Source: Crenarchaeota archaeon SCGC AAA471-B05
GTDB lineage: Archaea; Thermoproteota; Thermoprotei; Gearchaeales; Gearchaeaceae
Length of the DNA: 14,864 nt
Reading direction: 5' to 3'
NCBI GenBank assembly: GCA_000380705.1
Contig: AQYM01000032.1
Span: 46,356 to 61,219, forward strand
The position numbers and the translations under genes are program-made. This document shows positions 1 to 7,104 of the stretch, one piece after another. Each line of letters opens with the position of its first letter. Position 1 is the stretch's first letter. Below the pieces are notes generated by a model. That model was given only the letters and a program-made list of their open reading frames with translations, did no database searches and was not told the DNA's origin.

Positions 1-7
1 AAATATA

Positions 8-16
8 TTTAAAAAT
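8..16 (+). promoter_or_regulatory. TATA-like box of the DUF373 gene
   Basis: The sequence TTTAAAAAT is centred about 24 bases before the TTG start at 36. This is the spacing expected if the archaeal transcript starts at or next to the start codon, which fits a leaderless mRNA. No Shine-Dalgarno motif is present. The window begins just upstream, so a BRE element cannot be judged. Confidence 0.45.
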
Positions 17-35
17 AAATATATAGTTTATAGGG

Positions 36-1151
36 TTGAGTAAAGAATACGAAAAGGTTTTGGTGCTTTACGTTGATGGGGATGGAGATATACCTATCAT
101 TACAAAAAATGACACGCCTGTAATAGGTAGAGAAAATAATTTAAAATTAGCTGAAAAATTTGCATTATTAAAACCTGAAGATTCAGATTTGAACGCACTA
201 TTTTATGCTATAAAAATTTACGATGAAATAATAGAAAAGAAACTTTTTGCTTCATGTGAAATAGCTACAATAAGTGGGGATCCTTATGGTGGAGTAAAAT
301 CAGACTTAAAAATAAAAAATGAACTGGAAAAAGTTTTAAGTCAATATGATGCAGAGGCTGTAATCTTTGTTAGTGATGGAGGTAGGGATGAATTAATAAT
401 TCCTATAATAGCTTCCGTTTTACCGGTAATTTCCGTTAAAAGAGTTGTGGTAACTTATTCGAGAAATGTTGAAGAAACTTATTTGGTTGTAATGAAATAT
501 ATTAAACAAGCTATTAACGACCCTAGTTTAAGTAAAATTATTTTAGGAATACCTGGATTATTATTGATTTTATATGGGTTTTTAGCTTCGTTGAATTTAG
601 CACATCTCTTTTCATCTCTTTTATTAATTTTTATTGGAACAATAATTTTCATTAAAGGTTTTTCCATAGATGATTTGGTTATAAAAATATGGAATAATTC
701 TAAAATCCAATTTATTTCAGCTATAGTATCTTTTGCTTTAGCTTTTGCTGGGATATACAATGGTTTAACTCAAACTTATTCAAGTAACGTTGATGGTGAA
801 TTTTCTTTCTTACAATCTTTTGGTTTATTTTTGATTTCTAAATTTATTTACGGATTAAACACTTCACATATTCTTTCAGCTTCGATCGTCATATTTTTTA
901 TAGGAAGAGGTATTGAAAGATACATGAAAGAAAAAACTTTTCACCATGAAATAATAGCTATATTCTTTTTTTTATCATTAGGTCTAATTTTAACTTTGAT
1001 CGGTGACATTTTAATAACCCCTGCAAGTAATGAAGAAGCTAGGCAACGTTTCTTTAATAGTATTTTAGTTTTATTTATTTTGAATATTCTAGTAGCTGTA
1101 TTAGTTACTTTTTATGATAAAGTTATACGACGTCCTTTAGCTAAGGGATAA
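36..1151 (+). CDS. DUF373 family integral membrane protein
   Basis: This 371-residue protein matches the archaeal DUF373 family, whose biochemical function is not known to me. The soluble N-terminal part (about residues 1-160) carries the family's conserved acidic blocks: VDGDGD at 13-18, PVIGRENNLK at 28-37, PEDSDLNA at 47-54, and SDGGRDE at 113-119, followed by TYSRN..ETY near 140-149. The rest is hydrophobic, with roughly six or seven membrane segments (about 168-186, 189-207, 225-245, 260-296, 304-328 and 341-360), and a short basic tail. The layout suggests a cytoplasmic nucleotide- or metal-binding-like domain anchored to a polytopic membrane domain; that is inference. Translation starts at a TTG, chosen because it sits at leaderless spacing from the TATA-like box and precedes the conserved N terminus. 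The stop codon lies inside an 11-bp tandem duplication. The gene converges with the peptidase gene. Confidence 0.85.
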   Translation: MSKEYEKVLVLYVDGDGDIPIITKNDTPVIGRENNLKLAEKFALLKPEDSDLNALFYAIKIYDEIIEKKLFASCEIATISGDPYGGVKSDLKIKNELEKVLSQYDAEAVIFVSDGGRDELIIPIIASVLPVISVKRVVVTYSRNVEETYLVVMKYIKQAINDPSLSKIILGIPGLLLILYGFLASLNLAHLFSSLLLIFIGTIIFIKGFSIDDLVIKIWNNSKIQFISAIVSFALAFAGIYNGLTQTYSSNVDGEFSFLQSFGLFLISKFIYGLNTSHILSASIVIFFIGRGIERYMKEKTFHHEIIAIFFFLSLGLILTLIGDILITPASNEEARQRFFNSILVLFILNILVAVLVTFYDKVIRRPLAKG

Positions 1152-1168
1152 ACTTTTGATAAACTTTT
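1147..1168. repeat. 11-bp tandem duplication over the DUF373 stop codon
   Basis: GATAAACTTTT occurs twice back to back (1147-1157 and 1158-1168) with no mismatch. The TAA stop of the DUF373 gene lies in the first copy. The second copy runs into a T-rich stretch. It is a direct tandem repeat, not an inverted one. Confidence 0.9.
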
Positions 1169-1174
1169 TATTAT
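1164..1174 (+). terminator. T-rich transcription terminator of the DUF373 gene
   Basis: A pyrimidine-rich run (CTTTTTATTAT) starts about 13 bases after the stop codon. Archaeal RNA polymerase commonly terminates in T-rich non-template DNA without a hairpin. The assignment rests on composition and position only. The remainder of the 112-base gap before the convergent peptidase gene shows nothing I can name. Confidence 0.35.
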
Positions 1175-1263
1175 TAGGGAAATTCGATTAGAGTAAAAAT
1201 ACATCAGTTAGTGTCAAAGGTTTCCAAATCAACTAAGTTTTCTTTCTCATAGAATGAATACAG

Positions 1264-2334
1264 TCAAAGTACTAAGGGATAATTTGAAAGTATTTCGCAT
1301 TTATTCTTTTTAACCAGTACATCCTGTTCTAATCTAATTCCATACTTTCCTTTAAAATATATCCCTGGCTCTACTGTTACTATCATTCCTTCTTTTAATG
1401 TTGCCTTACTATATTTACTTAATCTAGGATATTCATGAACATCAAGACCTAAACCATGCCCTAGTCCATGTACAAAATATTTATCCAAACCTTTTTTACC
1501 TAAATAAGATCTTACAATTTCATCTATATCTTTTGCAGCACAACCATCTCTTATATTATCACAAGCTATTTCTATTGCCTCTTTTACTATTTCAAAATTT
1601 CTTTTAATTTCTTCTTCTATAATTCCGTTGGAAAAAGTTCTAGTCAAATCTGCACAAAAGCCATTAAATTTTGCGCCAACATCTACTACTGTTAACGAAT
1701 TTTTGGCTATAAATTCGTTTGTAGGAGAAAAATGAGGATAGGCTCCATTTTTACCAGTTGCAACTATTGGCTCAAAGGCAAACCATTCTCCTCCGTTATT
1801 TAAAATGGCAATTAGACATTCTTTTGCAATGTTTTTTTCAGTATATTTCCCTTCACGAATCATTTCTTCAGAAACTTTTAAAGCCTTTTCAGTTATTTCA
1901 ATTGCCTTTCTAATTTTATCTATTTCTTCAGGTTCTTTAATTGATAAAATTTCCCATAACTCAGTTGTAACATCGTGTATTTTTAAATCTTTTTTCATCA
2001 AAGAATTTATAACTTCGAAGCTTATCGAATTACTTTCTATTCCTAAATTTACAGGTTTTCCTATAATATCTATTATTTTTTCTGATAATTTTTCGTTAAC
2101 TTCAAGTTTAATTACTTCCGCATTCTTGCTTTCCTCTAAGCTTTGTTCGTATTCCAAAGGGTATGTTAATGCGTATATTTTCTCTCTGGTTATCAATACA
2201 TATATACTTCGTGGAGGGAATTTATTAGCAACAATTCCTGTAATATACTGGACTGTAGCTGGGTTTTGAGAAAATATACAATCTAAATTTTTCTCTTCTA
2301 AAAGTCTAAATATTTTATTGATTCTTTCTTGCAC
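1264..2334 (-). CDS. M24 family Xaa-Pro dipeptidase/aminopeptidase P
   Basis: This 356-residue cytoplasmic metallopeptidase is predicted to release residues next to proline from short peptides. A creatinase-type N-terminal domain (about 1-125) precedes a pita-bread M24 domain (about 130-356). All five metal ligands are present: D218 and D229 (VVDVG...CADLTRTF), H293 (GLGHGLGLDVHE), E322 (VEPGIY) and E336 (GIRLEQD). H201 (PHFSPT) and H300 match the family's substrate-site histidines. The length is typical. The start is a GTG; an ATG that overlaps it is out of frame. A TATA-like box 25 bases upstream supports a leaderless message. Proline dipeptidase and aminopeptidase P cannot be told apart with confidence by motif alone; the roughly 350-residue size is usual for archaeal PepQ-like enzymes. 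It converges with the DUF373 gene across a 112-base gap. Confidence 0.9.
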   Translation of the reverse strand: MQERINKIFRLLEEKNLDCIFSQNPATVQYITGIVANKFPPRSIYVLITREKIYALTYPLEYEQSLEESKNAEVIKLEVNEKLSEKIIDIIGKPVNLGIESNSISFEVINSLMKKDLKIHDVTTELWEILSIKEPEEIDKIRKAIEITEKALKVSEEMIREGKYTEKNIAKECLIAILNNGGEWFAFEPIVATGKNGAYPHFSPTNEFIAKNSLTVVDVGAKFNGFCADLTRTFSNGIIEEEIKRNFEIVKEAIEIACDNIRDGCAAKDIDEIVRSYLGKKGLDKYFVHGLGHGLGLDVHEYPRLSKYSKATLKEGMIVTVEPGIYFKGKYGIRLEQDVLVKKNKCEILSNYPLVL

Positions 2335-2354
2335 ATTTAATTAATAATATTTTA

Positions 2355-2363
2355 TTAAATAAA
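2355..2363 (-). promoter_or_regulatory. TATA-like box of the M24 peptidase gene
   Basis: Read on the minus strand the sequence is TTTATTTAA, centred about 25 bases before the GTG start at 2334. This spacing fits leaderless transcription and supports the GTG as the start. Confidence 0.5.
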
Positions 2364-2457
2364 GGTATTCTCAATCTTACTTTCTTGCGTACTAAAGGGC
2401 GAGACTTTCAATTTTTTGTTAAGAACTTAAACTATTATTTTTAACATTTCAGTGATG

Positions 2458-2477
2458 TATAAGTTAAATAACTTATA
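2458..2477. repeat. 20-bp palindrome between the NurA-like and peptidase genes
   Basis: TATAAGTTA and its exact reverse complement TAACTTATA are separated by two A bases, giving 9-bp arms. The element lies 3 bases beyond the stop codon of the NurA-like gene and about 120 bases before the start of the peptidase gene. It could be an operator, a hairpin at the end of the upstream message, or chance in AT-rich DNA. A smaller inverted repeat, TTAAG-AA-CTTAA, lies at 2419-2430. The rest of the 146-base gap holds only the peptidase promoter. Confidence 0.6.
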
Positions 2478-2480
2478 TAT

Positions 2481-3647
2481 TCAGTAACGTAACAAGCCTA
2501 TTTCTTTTTCAAATTGCTTTACAGTTTCCTTTCTGATTAGAGCATCTAAAACTTGAATAATTTTTTTATTCGTAGAAACTAATAACTTTTTAGCTTTTAA
2601 TAACGAATAAAATCCGTCCTTTTTAAAAGTTCTTAAACACTTTTCGTACTCGTTTAAAAGCATATTATGTATATCTTCTATATGAAACGATGCAAAATAA
2701 GGTATTTCTATTCTTTGAATATAATTTAAACTTGGTCTAAGATAAAATATCAATATTTCTTCTTTTGTTAGATCGGTAATCATATTTGAATTCATATATT
2801 TAAACAAGGGACTTCTTTCTTTATTATTAATTTTACCTCTTAGAAAAATTTTATCCGAAATAACCTTCAATGGAGAACACATGGAATTTTCTTGGATGCA
2901 GTCTGCGCACCTCATTCCTCCACCAAGAAAATATTTTTTAAATGAGTTTATTAAAGGAGAACTTTCATAATTAACTATCGAGATAGGTATCACATTAATA
3001 CTCTTGAAATATTTCAGCACTTTATCTATTGTGTTATATAACTGAATAATTTCTTCTTTATTCCAATTTAAAAATTCTTCGCATGTTAATGATAAGTCGG
3101 TTATTACAAAAGTTTCTTCATTTTTATTAATGTTTTCAGAAATCTTATTTTGGAAATCATCGATAATCAATTCATAGACTGTTTGTAATAGTTTTACATT
3201 ATTTAGATTAGAAAAGTCATTATTGGCATATTTATAAACTTCTTCACCAATTTTAATTTCTAAAGAATTAAATCTATAAATAGGGTTTCTACCAAAGTAA
3301 CTTATTTCAAAAATTATTAAAGGAGGAATAATTTCCTTGTATAAAGAATAAATGTAAAATGCTATGCCTATTACGTTGGACTTTTTTAAAGATGGTTTCG
3401 TATTAATCGAAATTTTCTTCCATTCTTCAAAATTTAAGGGCCAAGCGAAAACTTTGTGAATATTTAAAGCTGTTGGGTCTTCTTTTATTATGTATTCTAC
3501 TTCAGATAAATTCTTACTAAAAGGTTCCATCATTTGATCGATCATTGAGCTTACTTTATTTAGTTCTTTGATAAATTCATTGATGAGTACTGCTTTTTCT
3601 TTAATGATGTTATTCTGGAATATCAAATAATTCAGCTTATTTTTCAT
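2481..3647 (-). CDS. Diverged NurA-domain protein, probably catalytically altered
   Basis: I read this 388-residue protein as a remote NurA relative. NurA is the RNase H-fold nuclease that works with the HerA translocase in archaeal DNA end resection. Support comes from the C-terminal half: ERSP at 277-280, a FYLR...QRIEIP block at 301-316, and a final GFYSLLKAKKLLVS helix at 345-358 matching the NurA 'gYP..L..AHELAVIS' ending. D184 in VITDLSL and the segment ISIVNYESS (223-230) match the central strands. The N-terminal catalytic DGS motif is not visible; the likely position reads IGIAFYIYS at 93-101, and the late conserved His is replaced by Lys (AKKL). Cysteines 247, 250 and 257 (C-x2-C-x6-C) could bind metal. 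It lies alone, not in a herA-mre11-rad50 operon. Family membership is recognised by pattern only. Confidence 0.6.
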   Translation of the reverse strand: MKNKLNYLIFQNNIIKEKAVLINEFIKELNKVSSMIDQMMEPFSKNLSEVEYIIKEDPTALNIHKVFAWPLNFEEWKKISINTKPSLKKSNVIGIAFYIYSLYKEIIPPLIIFEISYFGRNPIYRFNSLEIKIGEEVYKYANNDFSNLNNVKLLQTVYELIIDDFQNKISENINKNEETFVITDLSLTCEEFLNWNKEEIIQLYNTIDKVLKYFKSINVIPISIVNYESSPLINSFKKYFLGGGMRCADCIQENSMCSPLKVISDKIFLRGKINNKERSPLFKYMNSNMITDLTKEEILIFYLRPSLNYIQRIEIPYFASFHIEDIHNMLLNEYEKCLRTFKKDGFYSLLKAKKLLVSTNKKIIQVLDALIRKETVKQFEKEIGLLRY

Positions 3648-3658
3648 TGGTTAAATAC

Positions 3659-3676
3659 TAATATTTAATAAAATAT
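3659..3676. promoter_or_regulatory. Bidirectional promoter between the NurA-like and hexulose-phosphate synthase genes
   Basis: Only 38 bases separate the two divergent ATG codons. The A+T block holds TAATATTTA (3659-3667), about 23 bases before the plus-strand ATG at 3686. On the minus strand it holds TATTTTATT (3667-3675), about 24 bases before the ATG at 3647. Both genes would be leaderless, and the two TATA-like boxes abut, so transcription complexes could exclude each other. Confidence 0.5.
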
Positions 3677-3685
3677 TTTGAATTT

Positions 3686-4354
3686 ATGCATAAAATATTT
3701 CCGCCACTTTTGCAAGTAGCTATAGATATTTTAGATTTAGAAAGAGCGGTCAAAATAGCAAAGGAAGCATTTTTAGCAGGAGCAGATATCATAGAAGTGG
3801 GAACTCCATTAATAAAAAAATATGGTATTTCAGCTATCAAAAGGATTAGAGAAGAATTGCCTAGAACTAAAATATTTGCAGATATGAAGATAGCAGATTC
3901 TTCCGAAATAGAATTAAGACTTGCCATGGAAGCTGGTGCAGATATTGTTTCAGTTTTAGCTTCATCTGATGATAATACTATAGTAGATTCAATTATGTTT
4001 GGTAAAAGGAACGGTATAGAAATTTGTATAGATTTTATAGGAGTAAAAGATATCATAGGTAGATTGATGGAAATTTTTTATGTTAATCCTGATTATATTT
4101 GTTATCATATACCATACGATCTTAGCAAGAAAACACAGATGAATTTAGCCAACAGTGTACGTATAGTAAAGGAATTGGTAAGGATTAGTGGAACTTTAGT
4201 TTCTGTAGCTGGGGGACTTGATCACAGTACAATTCCATTGTTTGCAAACGCTGGAGCTTCAGTATTAATAGTAGGAAGGACTGTGGTAAATTCAAAAAAT
4301 ATAGAAGAAGAAGTTAAGAAAATTAAGACAATTCTATCCCAAACGTTTCAATAG
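3686..4354 (+). CDS. hxlA: 3-hexulose-6-phosphate synthase (HPS/OMPDC superfamily)
   Basis: This 222-residue TIM-barrel enzyme interconverts D-arabino-3-hexulose 6-phosphate with ribulose 5-phosphate plus formaldehyde. In archaea lacking the oxidative pentose phosphate pathway it normally runs toward ribulose 5-phosphate, giving pentoses for nucleotides. Visible signatures are LQVAIDILDLERA (9-21), GADIIEVGTPLIKKYG (32-47), the D-x-K-x-x-D catalytic block ADMKIAD (65-71, with D66, K68 and D71), H141, and the phosphate-binding elements AGGLD (175-179) and VGRTV (196-200). These fit HPS better than orotidylate decarboxylase because of the EVGTPLI segment. No 6-phospho-3-hexuloisomerase domain is fused, and no separate gene for it lies in the window. 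The promoter is shared with the divergent NurA-like gene. The last 32 bases overlap, antisense, the end of the phosphoglucose isomerase gene. Confidence 0.85.
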   Translation: MHKIFPPLLQVAIDILDLERAVKIAKEAFLAGADIIEVGTPLIKKYGISAIKRIREELPRTKIFADMKIADSSEIELRLAMEAGADIVSVLASSDDNTIVDSIMFGKRNGIEICIDFIGVKDIIGRLMEIFYVNPDYICYHIPYDLSKKTQMNLANSVRIVKELVRISGTLVSVAGGLDHSTIPLFANAGASVLIVGRTVVNSKNIEEEVKKIKTILSQTFQ

Positions 4355-5111
4355 GTATTTCTTCATAAAACTCTTTAATATAGTAATTTTCGTATTTTAA
4401 ATAAGGTCTATTTAAAAATAAATACTTTTCTGGTTCATTGATAAAATCTTTAAAAATGTTAATATAATTAATTTTTGGTTTTAATACTAATATTTTTTCT
4501 ATTTTTGAATAATTCTTATTTCTTATTAATTTATTATTTTTTAAAAAATAAAAACAGCTACCTTTTTTGTATTTATACGGTTCATATAAAGATAAAAATC
4601 TATCACTTACAAGATTCATTGTAACTAATATATCGTTACCTATGTTAATCATATTATGCCCATAATTAGGTGGGATCATTACAACATCCTTTTCCTTAGC
4701 TTTTATTATTATGGCTTCTTTAACTTCATCATCCTCAACTTTTTGTAAAATAAACAAAGCCTCCCCTTTTATTATTTGATAAACTTCTGGAAAGCTTCTT
4801 CCAGGAGCTGCCTCAGGATGATAATGTCCATGTGTCTTATTTTTTTCCTTACCTATATCAATTGATAAAAGTATAGTTATGTCGAATCTTAGCTGATATA
4901 GTTCGGTATAAGGTTTGGATTCCTCATTATATATATTTCTATAAACAAAATATAATATAGTATCTTTATCTAAATTTTTAACATCCTCTAAATCATAGAT
5001 TACATCAAGTAAATCCTTTAATCTCTTTATATTTGGCTCAAATCTTTTATTTTCAAAATAAAGCTCAAAAAAATTTTCTTCTTCTATATTCAAATTGCTA
5101 TCTATTCTCAT
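4323..5111 (-). CDS. Cupin-type glucose-6-phosphate isomerase, extended form
   Basis: The protein has a central cupin of the archaeal phosphoglucose isomerase family, which interconverts glucose 6-phosphate and fructose 6-phosphate using a bound divalent metal. The metal site is complete: H96 and H98 (GHYH), E109 (FPEVYQIIKGEALFILQ) and H152 (PPNYGHNMINIG). At 262 residues it is longer than the roughly 190-residue euryarchaeal enzymes; about 75 residues precede the cupin and about 90 follow it. Both flanks are rich in Lys, Asn, Ile and Tyr, and I recognise no domain in them. It is the last gene of a three-gene operon; its ATG overlaps the aminotransferase stop by 4 bases (ATGA). The 3' end overlaps the convergent hexulose-phosphate synthase gene, whose pathway also uses fructose 6-phosphate. 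Another sugar-phosphate isomerase activity is possible. Confidence 0.75.
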   Translation of the reverse strand: MRIDSNLNIEEENFFELYFENKRFEPNIKRLKDLLDVIYDLEDVKNLDKDTILYFVYRNIYNEESKPYTELYQLRFDITILLSIDIGKEKNKTHGHYHPEAAPGRSFPEVYQIIKGEALFILQKVEDDEVKEAIIIKAKEKDVVMIPPNYGHNMINIGNDILVTMNLVSDRFLSLYEPYKYKKGSCFYFLKNNKLIRNKNYSKIEKILVLKPKINYINIFKDFINEPEKYLFLNRPYLKYENYYIKEFYEEIPIETFGIELS

Positions 5112-6310
5112 TTTCTTTCATCAATAAATTCTCTTATTAATTCAACGCCTTTTCTCAATCTTTCCTCATTCTCTCCCACAAATGTTAATCTAATATGATT
5201 TTTACTTTCAGGACCGAACGCTCCTCCGTATATTACTGCCACATGTTTATTTTTAACCAATTCAATCATAAACTGGTAATCATCCATATTTAATTTTCTT
5301 AATACATTCTCCATGTTTACAAACATATACATTGCCCCCTCAGGCTTGATGGTTTTTACTTCAGGTAGTTTTTCTTTAACAGCGTTATATAAAGCATCTC
5401 TCCTTGCCTTGTAAATTCTTAACGTATATTCTAAAATTCTTTTTTTTACTTCTGGCTGTAAATACTTTATAGCTGCTATTTGGGCTGGAGTATTTGAACA
5501 TAGAGTTGTATATTGCTTAATTTTTTCAATCGCACTAATTACTTCGGAAGGGCCATAAATATAGCCTAATCTAAATCCAGTCATCGCTGGATCCTTAGAA
5601 AACGTGTTAACACAAATTGTTCTTTCTCTTGCATTTGCATATCTCCAAAACCAGTAATGTTCTCCCTCATAAATTAAATGTTTATAAGCTTCATCTATTA
5701 TTAGCCAAAAATCATGGTCTATGCTAAGATCGATTAATCCTTTTGCTATTTCTTCACGAATTACTCTTCCAGTAGGATTATCGGGTGTTGCAAGAATTAT
5801 CGCTTTAGTTTTTTCAGTTATTTTCTCTTTTATTCTTTCTAGATTTGGTTGATAACCTTCTTCTACTTTCTCGCATACATAAATTGGTTTAGCGCCTGCT
5901 ATTAAAGTTACATGGGGATAGCTAACGTAACTAGGATCCATCATCACTACTTCATCACCTTTTTCGAATAATGCCAAAGCTGTTAGAAGTAAACCTTCTG
6001 TTGCTCCTTCAGTTACAACTACTTCATTTAAATTAACATCTATTTTACCAAAGATTTTTAAATCTGCTACTATTGCTTCATGTAATTCTCTAATTCCTCC
6101 TGTCGGAGTATAAGAACTCACTTTTATCGGGTCGTTTAAAAAGACTTTTATCAATTCATCAAGAACTTCTTTATCTACCGGTAAACTAGGCTGACCTGTT
6201 GAAAGCTGTATAACATCTATTTTATTCCTTTTTAATTCAGCTACGATTTTTAACATTTCTCTTATAGGAGACGGTTTTAATTCACTTACTAAGTTAGCCA
6301 ATTTCCTCAT
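5108..6310 (-). CDS. PLP-dependent class I/II aminotransferase
   Basis: This 400-residue fold-type I aminotransferase is a cytoplasmic homodimer by family. The pyridoxal phosphate lysine is K239 in NTFSKDPAMTGFRLGY, with R247 nearby for phosphate contact. Other hallmarks are N178 in the DNPTG turn (177-181), D206 and Y209 in DEAYK, and R374 (HIRLTF), which binds the substrate carboxylate. It is usually annotated as aspartate aminotransferase, but archaeal members use aspartate, alanine, aromatic or aminoadipate substrates, so specificity is open. It is the middle gene of the operon: its ATG overlaps the cis-prenyltransferase stop (ATGA), and it has a strong Shine-Dalgarno sequence inside the upstream coding region, unlike the leaderless genes around it. 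I see no metabolic link to the neighbouring prenyltransferase. Confidence 0.9.
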   Translation of the reverse strand: MRKLANLVSELKPSPIREMLKIVAELKRNKIDVIQLSTGQPSLPVDKEVLDELIKVFLNDPIKVSSYTPTGGIRELHEAIVADLKIFGKIDVNLNEVVVTEGATEGLLLTALALFEKGDEVVMMDPSYVSYPHVTLIAGAKPIYVCEKVEEGYQPNLERIKEKITEKTKAIILATPDNPTGRVIREEIAKGLIDLSIDHDFWLIIDEAYKHLIYEGEHYWFWRYANARERTICVNTFSKDPAMTGFRLGYIYGPSEVISAIEKIKQYTTLCSNTPAQIAAIKYLQPEVKKRILEYTLRIYKARRDALYNAVKEKLPEVKTIKPEGAMYMFVNMENVLRKLNMDDYQFMIELVKNKHVAVIYGGAFGPESKNHIRLTFVGENEERLRKGVELIREFIDERK

Positions 6311-7089
6311 TTCCCAAACCTCCTATTTCTTTTTTGATAAGTTCTTATTGCCCTATATAAATCTATGTCTCTGAATTCAGGCCAATATGTATCTAGAAAA
6401 CAAAACTCACTATATGCAGATTGCCATAATAGAAAACCAGATAATCTTTCCTCACCGCTTGTCCTTATTATTAAGTCAGGGTAAGGATTTGGTAGGTGTG
6501 AAGTATATAATCTTTTGTTTATTTCTTCCTCATTTATTTCATTGAGATTTAATTTCTTATTGAGTATATCTTCGATTAATTTTTTTATAGCATCTATTAT
6601 TTCAATTCTTCCTCCATAAGCTATGGCAATGTTTAAAAAATGTTTATCATAATTTTTTGTACTTTCTTCTATTTCTTTAATAAGTTTTTGTAACGATGCT
6701 GGCAAAAGTTCGATTTTACCTAAAAATTTCACTCTGACCTTGTGCTGATGGATTTCCTTAGAATTTAAAAGTTCCTTCATTTTTTCTTCGAATAATTGCA
6801 TTAAATATTCAACTTCTTCCTTTGACCTTTGAAAATTTTCAGTGGAAAAGGCGTATAAAGTTAAAGTTTTAATGTTCAATTCCAAACATTTTTTTAATAA
6901 TAATTTCACTTTTTCAGCTCCTTCACTATGTCCTAGCCATACAGGCAAGCCGTTTTCCCTAGCCCATCTTCTGTTTCCGTCTAAAATTACACCTATATGA
7001 TTAGGCATTGGTTTACTTTTTATTTGCCTCAGTAAATACCATTTATATACGCGATAAACTCCAATTTTACTAAGTAACCAGTTAATCAT
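6307..7089 (-). CDS. uppS: cis-Prenyltransferase (polyprenyl diphosphate synthase, UppS type)
   Basis: This 260-residue enzyme adds isopentenyl units in cis to an allylic diphosphate, making the long polyprenyl (dolichol-type) carrier for N-glycosylation at the archaeal membrane. The catalytic block is HIGVILDGNRRWARENG (31-47) with D37; further conserved elements are GHSEGAEK (53-60), LTLYAFSTENFQRS (76-89), NIAIAYGGR (153-161), and DLIIRTSGEERLSGF (205-219) with R209 and R215, then SEFCF. The length is typical for the family. An N-terminal stretch of about 28 residues, rich in Trp, Tyr and basic residues, may help membrane contact. It leads the operon. Chain length of the product cannot be read from sequence. 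It is divergent from a small membrane protein gene with which it shares the promoter region. Confidence 0.93.
   Translation of the reverse strand: MINWLLSKIGVYRVYKWYLLRQIKSKPMPNHIGVILDGNRRWARENGLPVWLGHSEGAEKVKLLLKKCLELNIKTLTLYAFSTENFQRSKEEVEYLMQLFEEKMKELLNSKEIHQHKVRVKFLGKIELLPASLQKLIKEIEESTKNYDKHFLNIAIAYGGRIEIIDAIKKLIEDILNKKLNLNEINEEEINKRLYTSHLPNPYPDLIIRTSGEERLSGFLLWQSAYSEFCFLDTYWPEFRDIDLYRAIRTYQKRNRRFGK
6318..6324 (-). promoter_or_regulatory. Strong Shine-Dalgarno sequence for the aminotransferase
   Basis: On the minus strand AGGAGGT lies 7 bases before the aminotransferase ATG, inside the last codons of the cis-prenyltransferase gene. It decides the start at 6310 and shows that the operon-internal gene is initiated by ribosome binding, whereas the first genes of transcripts here look leaderless. 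Confidence 0.8.
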
Positions 7090-7104
7090 TACATGATAGT
7101 TAAA

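Noticed and set aside
1141..1282. The 11-mer CTAAGGGATAA occurs at both 1141-1151 and 1272-1282, flanking the DUF373/peptidase gap like short direct repeats.
   Set aside because: Both copies are coding sequence (LAKG-stop in one gene; YPL on the opposite strand in the other). The flanking bases do not match and nothing between them looks inserted, so it is probably coincidence.
1805..2269. A 154-codon open frame antisense to the peptidase gene.
   Set aside because: It lies wholly within a gene with complete catalytic motifs, has no family signature, and is explained by the low-GC reading-frame bias. Similar antisense frames at 479-760, 3658-4056, 7133-7315, 7633-7944 and 13690-13935 are rejected for the same reason.
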